A DNA stretch of 64,000 nucleotides from RDXT01 sp033762375 (GTDB taxonomy: Bacteria; Bacteroidota; Bacteroidia; J057), in contig JANRLQ010000095.1 of the NCBI GenBank assembly GCA_033762375.1, positions 1 through 64,000 on the forward strand, read 5' to 3'. How positions within the stretch are numbered: the first letter of the stretch is position 1; every line of letters starts with the position of its first letter. Position numbers and translations under genes: made by a program. Shown here piece after piece: positions 46,453 to 53,500 of the stretch. The notes beneath the pieces were generated by a model. That model did not search any database, was not told the DNA's origin, and was given only the letters and a program-made list of their open reading frames with translations.

Positions 46453-47448
46453 ATGACCTACTCTCGTCGTAAATTTATGCTTGATGCGGCCCGTGCCGGG
46501 GCTGCATTTGTACTGGTGCCCTCAGCACTCACCGCTTGTGCTTCCGGTTCCAAGCAGCCCGCCCCTGCTGTGGCTGCCACGCCTGCTGCCAAAGAAATGT
46601 TTTTTAAGATTTCGCTGGCTGAATGGTCACTCAACAAAACCCTGTTTGCCGGTAAAATTTCCAACCTGGACTTCCCGGTCATCGCCCGCAAGGAGTTTGG
46701 GATAGACGGGGTGGAGTATGTCAATCAATTTTTTAAGGACAAAGCCCGCGACCAGGCTTACCTGACCGAGCTCAAAAAACGCTGTGATGACAACGGCGTG
46801 AAAAGTGTCCTCATCATGGTGGACGGCGAGGGCGGTCTCGGGGATACCAATGCCAAACAACGCAACAAGGCGGTCGAAAACCACCACCAGTGGGTCGAGG
46901 CCGCTAAGTTTTTGGGATGTCACTCGATCCGGGTTAATGCCTACGGTGAAGGCACAGCCGAGGCTGTATCTGCAGCTGCCGTAGAGGGCCTCGCCAAACT
47001 CACAGCGTATGCCACGACCCTGGATATCAATGTTATCGTCGAGAACCACGGTGGTTTTTCCTCCGATGGCAACTGGATGAGTGAGGTGATTCGCAAGGTT
47101 AATAACCCCCGCTGCGGGATGTTGCCTGACTTTGGCAACTTCTGCGTAGAGCGTGAAAAAGTCGCCGGGGTGGACTTCTGGGCCTCGCCTTGTGCCGTTG
47201 AGTACGACCGCTACAAAGGGGTGGAGCAGTTTATGCCCTATGCCAAAGCCGTCAGTGCCAAAAGTAATGAGTTTGATGCCCAGGGCAATGAGACCAAAAC
47301 AGACTACCTGCGCATGATGAAAATCGTCAAAGATGCCGGGTACAAGGGGTATGTCGGCATCGAGTACGAAGGAGATAAACTCGACGAGTACGCCGGGATC
47401 CGCGCCACCAAGGCCCTGCTGGAGCGCGTAGGAGCTGAATTGAGCTAA
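46453..47448 (+). CDS. Tat-exported xylose-isomerase-like TIM barrel (sugar phosphate isomerase/epimerase family)
   Basis: A 331-residue protein from ATG 46453. The N-terminus has a twin-arginine signal (SRRKFML) and a lipobox-like LTAC (near residue 29), so it may be a Tat-exported lipoprotein. The mature part is an AP_endonuc_2/xylose-isomerase-like barrel: ISLAEWSLNKTLFAGKI, FPVIARKEFGIDGVEYV, VLIMVDGEGGLGD, CHSIRVNAYGEG, INVIVENHGGFSSDG (metal-ligand Glu in VIVENHGG), PRCGMLPDFGNF and GYVGIEYEGDKL. Such enzymes act on keto-sugars as epimerases, isomerases or lyases/hydratases. Export and position after the dehydrogenase lipoprotein suggest action on the oxidised sugar in the periplasm. 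The specific reaction is not predictable. Confidence 0.9.
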   Translation: MTYSRRKFMLDAARAGAAFVLVPSALTACASGSKQPAPAVAATPAAKEMFFKISLAEWSLNKTLFAGKISNLDFPVIARKEFGIDGVEYVNQFFKDKARDQAYLTELKKRCDDNGVKSVLIMVDGEGGLGDTNAKQRNKAVENHHQWVEAAKFLGCHSIRVNAYGEGTAEAVSAAAVEGLAKLTAYATTLDINVIVENHGGFSSDGNWMSEVIRKVNNPRCGMLPDFGNFCVEREKVAGVDFWASPCAVEYDRYKGVEQFMPYAKAVSAKSNEFDAQGNETKTDYLRMMKIVKDAGYKGYVGIEYEGDKLDEYAGIRATKALLERVGAELS

Positions 47449-47451
47449 GTA

Positions 47452-47596
47452 ACGCATCAACATAAATTCCGCTGTTGGCTCGGTCTTTTGCACGAATACT
47501 GCGTCAGAAAAGCCCTCATTTGGCTCGCCAGACTCGGGTTGCCTTCCGGGTCTTCGCATAAAATCCTATCACAACAACTGGAATTTATGTTGAGCG
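47452..47596. repeat. Short element bounded by imperfect inverted repeats, MITE-like
   Basis: The 14 bases TCAACATAAATTCC (47457-47470) recur inverted as GGAATTTATGTTGA (47580-47593); both sides extend outward by ACGC/GCGT with one bulged base. The bounded segment is about 145 bases, with no coding potential. It has the size and ends of a miniature inverted-repeat element, but no target-site duplication is obvious. Confidence 0.5.
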
Positions 47597-47626
47597 TAGT
47601 ACTACATTTTCTGCCATACTATTCCA

Positions 47627-47653
47627 ACCCGGCTCACCTGAGCCGGGTCTTTG
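47627..47653 (+). terminator. Probable Rho-independent terminator
   Basis: ACCCGGCT 47627-47634 pairs with AGCCGGGT 47641-47648 and is followed by CTTTGTATT. It probably ends the transcript of the isomerase-like gene, about 180 bases after its stop. Confidence 0.65.
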
Positions 47654-47712
47654 TATTGGGCATATCCCCCCACCCATACTTCCCAACTCATACCTCATAA
47701 CTCTCAACTCCC

Positions 47713-48513
47713 ATGATCAGCAATCACGAAATAGACTACCAGATCTTCGGCGAAGAAATGCAGTGTGTACAGGTCGAACTCGACCCCGGAGAGTCTGTTA
47801 TTGCAGAGGCAGGCAGCTTCATGATGATGGACCCGGACATTGTGATGGAGACCATCTTTGGAGACGGTTCACCCACATCAGGGCAGGGAGGACTCCTCGG
47901 CAACCTGCTCAACGCCGGCAAACGCCTGCTCACAGGTGAGAGCCTGTTTATGACCATGTACAGCCATGCTGGCAAACAAGGCAAACGACGGGTCACCTTT
48001 GCCTCGCCTTATCCGGGCCGGATCGTGCCGCTGAACCTCCGGGAGCTGAGTGGCAAAATTATCTGTCAGAAGGACGCATTTCTCTGTGCTGCTAAGGGGG
48101 TATCCGTCGGGCTGGAGTTCCAGCGCAGGCTGGGTACAGGACTCTTTGGCGGGGAAGGATTTATCATGCAAAAACTGGAAGGAGATGGCATGGCCTTCAT
48201 GCATGCAGGGGGGTATATTTTTGAGCGGGTACTTGAAGGCGGCGAAACCCTCCGGGTGGATACCGGTTGCCTGGTGGCCATGACCCAGACAGTTCACTAC
48301 GATATAGAGTTTGTGAAGGGCGTCCGGAATGTCATTTTTGGAGGCGAAGGCCTGTTTTATGCGACCCTTACCGGTCCCGGCCGGGTGTGGATTCAGACCC
48401 TGCCCATCAGCCGGCTGGCCAGCAAAGTCCTCCAGTACGGATCTGCCTTTGGGTCCCGCAAGGAAGAGGGCGGCCTGATCGGTGGTATCGGCAATATCCT
48501 GGATGGGCGCTGA
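47713..48513 (+). CDS. TIGR00266/AIM24 family protein
   Basis: A 266-residue protein of the AIM24 (TRAP-like double beta-helix) family: EIDYQIFGEEMQCVQVELDPGESVIAEAGSFMMMD at the start, VTFASPYPGRIVPLNLRELSGKIICQKDAFLCAAKGVSV in the middle, and a C-terminal LYFATLTGPGRVWIQTLPISRLASKV segment. The motif GRVWIQTLP is typical of TIGR00266. These proteins have a structure but no assigned enzymatic function. Predicted cytoplasmic. A terminator follows at 48539. It appears unrelated to the glycan genes on both sides. Confidence 0.92.
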   Translation: MISNHEIDYQIFGEEMQCVQVELDPGESVIAEAGSFMMMDPDIVMETIFGDGSPTSGQGGLLGNLLNAGKRLLTGESLFMTMYSHAGKQGKRRVTFASPYPGRIVPLNLRELSGKIICQKDAFLCAAKGVSVGLEFQRRLGTGLFGGEGFIMQKLEGDGMAFMHAGGYIFERVLEGGETLRVDTGCLVAMTQTVHYDIEFVKGVRNVIFGGEGLFYATLTGPGRVWIQTLPISRLASKVLQYGSAFGSRKEEGGLIGGIGNILDGR

Positions 48514-48538
48514 TCAGCGAAGGGTGATCATCCTCAGC

Positions 48539-48567
48539 AAGCCGGTACCTCAGGTGCCGGCTTTTTT
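48539..48567 (+). terminator. Rho-independent terminator
   Basis: AAGCCGG pairs with CCGGCTT, with inner pairing ACCT/AGGT, followed by TTTTTT. It ends the AIM24-family transcript, 25 bases after the stop. Confidence 0.9.
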
Positions 48568-48618
48568 CATGCAGCTTTTTCCTACTTTTACGGGCCTGAT
48601 GTCTTTATCGTGCCTGTT

Positions 48619-51204
48619 ATGAATTGCCGCTGCCTGTTTTTCCTGTTGCTGGCCGCCCTGGGTGGCTGCGCCCCCCGTCCTGCGGGAGACCTGATATACA
48701 TCTCCCTGGATGGGACCTGGTCTTTTCACCGGGCAGGAGACAGCACCTGGTATCCGGCCGTAGTGCCCGGCACGGTACATGCTGACCTGATGCGGGCAGG
48801 ACTGATCAATAGGTATACATGGCGGTTTCGGGAGGACAGTCTTCAGTGGATCGAGCGGGAAGACTGGGAGTATCGTACGACCTTTGAGGCAGATGCAGCG
48901 ACCCTGCATCAGGACGAGATATGGCTGGACATGCAGGGGCTGGATACCTATGCCGATGTCTGGCTTAATGATAGCCTGGTATTGCGGGCAGACAATATGT
49001 TCCGGTCCTGGGAGAAAGAGGTAAAATCCCTCGTCCGGCCCGGCCAGAATGTACTCCGGGTGTATTTTCATTCGCCCGTAAAGGAGGGCCTGAAGCGGGT
49101 CGCAGCTACCCCCTACATTGTCCCTGCCAATAACGAACTCAAGCCCTGGGCTGAGCGCACCAGTTCCTTTACCCGTAAGGCGCCCTACCACTACGGCTGG
49201 GATTGGGGTCCCCGGATCGTAACCAGCGGCATCTGGCGTCCGGTGCGGCTGGTGGCCCGTACCGGCCCCCGGCTGGAGGATGTCCTGATCCTGCCTCAGC
49301 AGGTGAATGCTGACACCGCCCGATACAAGGTGCGGGTAACCGTGCGGGCCCGCGAGGCTGGCGAGGCAGACCTGACCCTGACAGCTGATGGCAACGTACA
49401 AACCCACTACACGGTACAGGTAACACCGGGCAACAATGAGTTTGACCTGCCGATGACCCTCATAAAACCCCGGCTTTGGTGGCCACGGGGGATGGGCAGA
49501 CAGGATATGTACCCGCTCCGGGTAATGCTCCATCACCAGGACCATCTGGCAGACCAATGGCAGCAGCGCCTGGGGGTACGCACCCTGGCCTGGGTACACG
49601 AGCCCGACAGCCTCGGTCATAGTTTTTACCTGACCGTCAATGGATTGCCGGTGTTTATGAAAGGGGCCAATTACATTCCTCCGGACCACCTGAATGCGCC
49701 TGCCTCCCGCGCTGCATACGAGCGGGTCATACGCGATGCTACCGACGCCAACATGAACATGCTGCGGATTTGGGGCGGAGCAATCTATGAAAATGACCTT
49801 TTGTATGACCTCTGCGACGAGGCCGGCCTTCTCGTCTGGCAGGATTTTATGTTTGCCTGCGCCATGTATCCCGGCGACAGCCTGTTTCTGGAGAATGTCC
49901 GGCAGGAGGCTATCTCCAATGTCCGGCGGCTGCGGATACACCCCTCCCTGGCGATCTGGTGCGGCAACAATGAAAACCTGATCGCGTGGCGGAATTGGGA
50001 CTGGCAGGGCAAGGTAAACCTCTCTGATACAGCCCAGGCCGAGCTATGGGACGCTTACCACCAAACGTTTTATGAAATATTGCCGGAGGTAGTCAAACAG
50101 TACGACCCCGGTCGGTTTTATTGGCCGTCTTCGCCCTCGTCCACCCGCTACGAACTACCCAAGCCCGGCTCCGGAGATGCCCACGACTGGCGGGTATGGT
50201 TCTCACGGGCTGATTTTCATGTGTACGGGACAACAGCCGACAGATTTGTGAGTGAATACGGGGTACAGTCTTATCCGGACTGGGAGACCATCCGGGCTTT
50301 TGCGGATACCGGCGACTACGACAATGACAGCCCGGTCATGCGCCACCGGCAGCGCAGCCGGATGCCGTATTTTGGCGAGACATTTGACGGCAACGACATG
50401 ATCCTGGAGTATGTCCTGAAATACTACCCGGCGCCCCGCGACTTTTATCACCTGGTGTATCTCAGCCAGCTCATGCAGGCTGATGCCCTCAAGGCCGCCA
50501 TCGAGGCACACCGCCGTAATATGCCCATGACGATGGGTTCGCTTTACTGGCAGATTGATGATGTGTGGCCTACCATGTCCTGGTCCACGGTGGATTATTA
50601 CGGACGCTGGAAAGCCGCCCACTACCGGGTGCGGGACGCCTTTGCGCCCCATGTGATCCTGCCAGAGGCCACTGCTGACTCGGTTTTTGTGCGGGTACTG
50701 GCAGAGACATCAGCAGGCGGACCTCAGTCGCTTGGTTGTGTGTGGGACCTGCGCCTGATGACCCTGGATGGGGATATAATCAACCACACCACTATCCAGC
50801 AAACGATACCCACCGGGCAGGTATATACACTCTGGGCCAAGCCACGGGCTGACTGGCCGGTGCTCCAGGACTCGGCGCGGGTGCTTTTGTATTGCCAGAT
50901 GCGGACAGGCGGGCAGGTCGTCGCAGAAAATGTCCTATACTTCGCCCGACCCCGTGCCCTGGCCCTGATGCCTTTTGACGTACAGCCGGTCGTACAGCCG
51001 GTAGCGGACGGATTTCAGCTCGCCGTCACCAGCCCCGTCCTGCTCAAGGGGGTGCACCTGACGGCTGGGGTGGAGGGATTTTTTTCGGATAATTACTTTG
51101 ATCTGTTGCCAGGGGTGTCTCGTACGATCCATTTTAAGCCCGCCAATGGGATCATACCCGCACAGGTGTCCTTTAAGGCCCGCTCTCTGGCTGACCCGTA
51201 TTAA
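48619..51204 (+). CDS. Beta-mannosidase, glycoside hydrolase family 2, lipoprotein
   Basis: An 861-residue lipoprotein from ATG 48619 (CRCLFFLLLAALGGC, Cys17 or so). Layout is that of GH2 mannosidases: N-terminal sugar-binding sandwich (ISLDGTWSFH; IWLDMQGLDTYADVWLND), Ig-like domain, TIM barrel with VFMKGANYIPPDHL, RIWGGAIYENDLLYDLCDEAGLLVWQDFMFACAMYP, acid/base Glu452 in WCGNNEN and nucleophile Glu546 in FVSEYGVQSYP, then C-terminal sandwich domains. NYIPPD and WQDFMFACAMYP are diagnostic of beta-mannosidase over beta-galactosidase. It removes terminal beta-mannose from oligosaccharides; the lipid anchor puts it in the periplasm or on the surface. It probably serves the same glycan pathway as the oxidase genes upstream. 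Confidence 0.94.
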   Translation: MNCRCLFFLLLAALGGCAPRPAGDLIYISLDGTWSFHRAGDSTWYPAVVPGTVHADLMRAGLINRYTWRFREDSLQWIEREDWEYRTTFEADAATLHQDEIWLDMQGLDTYADVWLNDSLVLRADNMFRSWEKEVKSLVRPGQNVLRVYFHSPVKEGLKRVAATPYIVPANNELKPWAERTSSFTRKAPYHYGWDWGPRIVTSGIWRPVRLVARTGPRLEDVLILPQQVNADTARYKVRVTVRAREAGEADLTLTADGNVQTHYTVQVTPGNNEFDLPMTLIKPRLWWPRGMGRQDMYPLRVMLHHQDHLADQWQQRLGVRTLAWVHEPDSLGHSFYLTVNGLPVFMKGANYIPPDHLNAPASRAAYERVIRDATDANMNMLRIWGGAIYENDLLYDLCDEAGLLVWQDFMFACAMYPGDSLFLENVRQEAISNVRRLRIHPSLAIWCGNNENLIAWRNWDWQGKVNLSDTAQAELWDAYHQTFYEILPEVVKQYDPGRFYWPSSPSSTRYELPKPGSGDAHDWRVWFSRADFHVYGTTADRFVSEYGVQSYPDWETIRAFADTGDYDNDSPVMRHRQRSRMPYFGETFDGNDMILEYVLKYYPAPRDFYHLVYLSQLMQADALKAAIEAHRRNMPMTMGSLYWQIDDVWPTMSWSTVDYYGRWKAAHYRVRDAFAPHVILPEATADSVFVRVLAETSAGGPQSLGCVWDLRLMTLDGDIINHTTIQQTIPTGQVYTLWAKPRADWPVLQDSARVLLYCQMRTGGQVVAENVLYFARPRALALMPFDVQPVVQPVADGFQLAVTSPVLLKGVHLTAGVEGFFSDNYFDLLPGVSRTIHFKPANGIIPAQVSFKARSLADPY

Positions 51205-51301
51205 AACAGGGACTAATCTGCCTGCCGCAAAGCTTTTTGCACCTGCCTATGCCGTGTCACAGGCGGATTTGCCCTACTTTTGCCGTCCATATCCTGTACA
51301 G

Positions 51302-52492
51302 ATGCCTGACGTTACCCCTCCCGCTACATCCTGGCTGCTGACGACCAGCCTGGGTCGTTATCTGGCTCGTCCACAGACCCGTGCGATCGGCCTTGTCTTT
51401 ATGATGCACAGCCTGTTATTCGCGAGTTGGCTCACCCATATTCCGTATGTCAAGGATCGGCTGGGTATAGGGGACGATACCCTGGGGATGGCCTTGTTTT
51501 TTATGCCGGTGGGGTTATTGGTGATGAATCCCCTCACAGGGTGGTTTATCCGGCAGTTTGGGGCAGCCCGCATGACCCTGATCAGTGCCGCATTGTTTGG
51601 GCTGGTATTTACGATTCCGGTCCATGCCAGCAGTTTTGCCATGCTGGCATTGGGATTGTTTCTTCAGGGTGCCATGGCAGCCCTGCTGAACGTCTCCATG
51701 AATACCTGTGTCACCATGATCGAGCGGCGGGATGGGGTCAGCATCCTCTCGACGTCCCACGGGATGTGGAGCCTCGGCGGGATGAGTGGCGCCTTTATCT
51801 CCAGTGGAGTGCAGGGAGCTGGTTTTACCCCGTCCCAGCATATTCTGGGGATTATGGTGATGGTGTTGCTGCTGCTGGCTGTGCTGCGTCCGCGTCTGCT
51901 TGAGATTCAGGATGCTGAAGCTGCGGCGGGTGGTACCTCAGCTTTTTTTGTGCCCAATAAGCGGCTGATGATTCTGATTTTCCTCGGGTTGTGTTTTTCC
52001 CTCTCAGAGGGAGCGGCATTTGACTGGAGTACGGTCTATCTCCGGGATGTCACCCATGCGCCTGCTGCGGTAGCTGCGCTGGCGATTGCATTTTTTTCCG
52101 GGGCCATGACCCTGGGCCGGTTGATGGGGGACAATATCATCCCGCGGTTAGGCGCTGCCTGGCTGATGCAGGCGGGTGGCCTGCTGGGCGCTGCTGGGTT
52201 GGGACTGGCGATCGTATTTCCTTATACCCTGCCTGCGCTGATCGGGTTTATGATGCTGGGATTGGGGATTTCCCTGGCGGCTCCGATTTTGTATCAGGCG
52301 AGTATGCGCATCCCGGGTGTGTCGCCTGCTGCCGGACTGGCCGCGTATGCCTCGTATAGTTTTATGGGATTTCTGGCAGGGCCTCCCCTGATCGGATATA
52401 TCTCCGAAAACATAGGCCTGGCCTGGGGCCTGGGATTAGCAGGTATTATGCTGCTGCTGATGAGTGCTGTAGCAGGAAGGGCCGGGCTCTGA
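51302..52492 (+). CDS. MFS transporter, YbjJ/fucose-permease-like
   Basis: A 396-residue, 12-helix major facilitator from ATG 51302 (MPDVTPPATSWLLTTSLGRYLARPQTRAIGLVFMMHSLLFASWLTHIPYVKDRLGI). The helix-1 to helix-2 part (ASWLTHIPYVKDRLGIGDDTLGMALFFMPVG) and the mid-protein LSEGAAFDWSTVYLRDVTHA segment match the YbjJ-like group near fucose permeases. The frame is open upstream through the end of the mannosidase gene, but the ATG gives the conserved start. It lies 97 bases after the mannosidase, so co-transcription and transport of a mannose-derived sugar are reasonable inferences. Confidence 0.88.
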   Translation: MPDVTPPATSWLLTTSLGRYLARPQTRAIGLVFMMHSLLFASWLTHIPYVKDRLGIGDDTLGMALFFMPVGLLVMNPLTGWFIRQFGAARMTLISAALFGLVFTIPVHASSFAMLALGLFLQGAMAALLNVSMNTCVTMIERRDGVSILSTSHGMWSLGGMSGAFISSGVQGAGFTPSQHILGIMVMVLLLLAVLRPRLLEIQDAEAAAGGTSAFFVPNKRLMILIFLGLCFSLSEGAAFDWSTVYLRDVTHAPAAVAALAIAFFSGAMTLGRLMGDNIIPRLGAAWLMQAGGLLGAAGLGLAIVFPYTLPALIGFMMLGLGISLAAPILYQASMRIPGVSPAAGLAAYASYSFMGFLAGPPLIGYISENIGLAWGLGLAGIMLLLMSAVAGRAGL

Positions 52493-52498
52493 AGTGCA

Positions 52499-52828
52499 TC
52501 AGGCGCGGCGGGGCATCAGGCGGAGGATATATTGCTGGAGGTCAAGCCGACCCATTGCCATCCATACCCAGTACCCCCAGAGCAGTACCAATCCCGGAAA
52601 AACCACAAATACCCCTGGGTTATAATACGCAGCACTGTCTATCTCCAGGTGGTGCATGTGCATGACGGCACGGGTCATCCCGCAGCCGAGACACTCGATA
52701 TTAAAAAAAGCCTTGGAGGGACATAACTCAACCTCGCTGTGATCAAAAAAATCACCCGGCAGGATCCACAGGACGATGGGAGCCAGTCCCAGGGCGATCA
52801 GCCAGAGCCATTGGAGCCGTTTTTGCAT
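52499..52828 (-). CDS. DUF2752 small membrane protein
   Basis: A 109-residue protein with three predicted membrane helices (LQWLWLIALGLAPIVLWIL; an inner re-entrant part; VFVVFPGLVLLWGYWVWMAM). It carries the family signature C(P/K)SKAFFNIECLGCGMTRAVMHM: CxxCGxxR, a possible metal- or redox-active motif. Function unknown. Start at ATG 52828, after the terminator of the gene before it; the longer frame would translate through that hairpin. Ends 7 bases from the end of the convergent MFS gene. Confidence 0.88.
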   Translation of the reverse strand: MQKRLQWLWLIALGLAPIVLWILPGDFFDHSEVELCPSKAFFNIECLGCGMTRAVMHMHHLEIDSAAYYNPGVFVVFPGLVLLWGYWVWMAMGRLDLQQYILRLMPRRA

Positions 52829-52839
52829 AATCGTATGAC

Positions 52840-52869
52840 TCAAAAAAGACCGGGCACAAGGCCCGGTCA
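52840..52869 (-). terminator. Rho-independent terminator after the Pmp3-like gene
   Basis: Read on the minus strand, GACCGGGC pairs with GCCCGGTC around CTTGT, followed by TTTTTTGA. It lies between the Pmp3-like stop at 52882 and the DUF2752 start at 52828. Confidence 0.9.
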
Positions 52870-52881
52870 TCAGCGATCAGC

Positions 52882-53328
52882 TCAATAATAGTTTTTCATT
52901 TTGATCAGGGAGTAGATCACCCCGGGCAGCCAGCACAAAACAGACAGGATGAGGGCGATAATCCACTCATTGCCAGACCAGTCGCTGAGGAGGCCGATTC
53001 CAATGAATCCCAGTCCTACGATAGCCAACAGGATGTACACCGTTTTGTCGAGGTCCTCAGCAGGGTTTTTCAGTTTGTTTTTGATGGCTTTTTGGGCGGC
53101 CTTCAGGGCAATTGCATTTTTTACCCCCAGTTTTTCACCAGTCAGTTCCTGGTACTTGGCTGGGGTCATGTTCAGGAGGTCTTCAGCGGTCATGCTGCTG
53201 AGTTGGGTAGGCAGAGCCTGTACTTCGGTCATGTTGCCAAATGACTTGACAGTGGCAGACTCGGTAGCGGCAAAGCTCATGGAAACCGTCAGTACCGTAA
53301 GGCAAAGTGCGAGGAAACCGTTTTTCAT
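52882..53328 (-). CDS. YqaE/Pmp3-family membrane protein with extended exported N-terminus
   Basis: A 148-residue protein. A signal peptide (KNGFLALCLTVLTVSMSFA) is followed by a polar region with a helical part (LSSMTAEDLLNMTPAKYQELTGEKLGVKNAIALKAAQKAIKNKLKN), which is a typical Bacteroidota prefix. The C-terminus (about 95-148) is two membrane helices ending IALILSVLCWLPGVIYSLIKMKNYY, the Pmp3/YqaE proteolipid signature. Pmp3-type proteins are linked to membrane potential and stress. Good promoter upstream; terminator downstream. Confidence 0.9.
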   Translation of the reverse strand: MKNGFLALCLTVLTVSMSFAATESATVKSFGNMTEVQALPTQLSSMTAEDLLNMTPAKYQELTGEKLGVKNAIALKAAQKAIKNKLKNPAEDLDKTVYILLAIVGLGFIGIGLLSDWSGNEWIIALILSVLCWLPGVIYSLIKMKNYY

Positions 53329-53369
53329 AGCGGGTTGATGATTAAATAGGTGTTATTGAAGTAATCGCT

Positions 53370-53401
53370 GAAATATACAGCCCCTGTTTTGATTGTACAA
53401 A
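53370..53401 (-). promoter_or_regulatory. Bacteroidota-type promoter of the Pmp3-like gene
   Basis: Minus strand: TTTG (53398-53401), 20-base spacer, TATATTTC (53370-53377), seven of eight matches to TAnnTTTG. It lies 42 bases upstream of the ATG at 53328. Confidence 0.75.
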
Positions 53402-53445
53402 TACCCAGGTCGCTTCAGGGTCTGAAACAGGTATTTTTATCCAAA

Positions 53446-53477
53446 ATAAACCCCGGCCAGCAGGTGCCAGCCGGGGT
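53446..53477 (-). terminator. Rho-independent terminator after malQ
   Basis: Minus strand: CCCCGGC pairs with GCCGGGG (inner TGGCA/TGCTGG region), followed by TTTATTTTGG. It lies 24 bases beyond the malQ stop. Confidence 0.8.
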
Positions 53478-53500
53478 GGGGTATATGTGTCTGTTTATGC

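Noticed and set aside
47488..47700. Small plus-strand open frame of 70 codons
   Set aside because: It runs through the inverted-repeat element and a terminator; no sensible start or domain.
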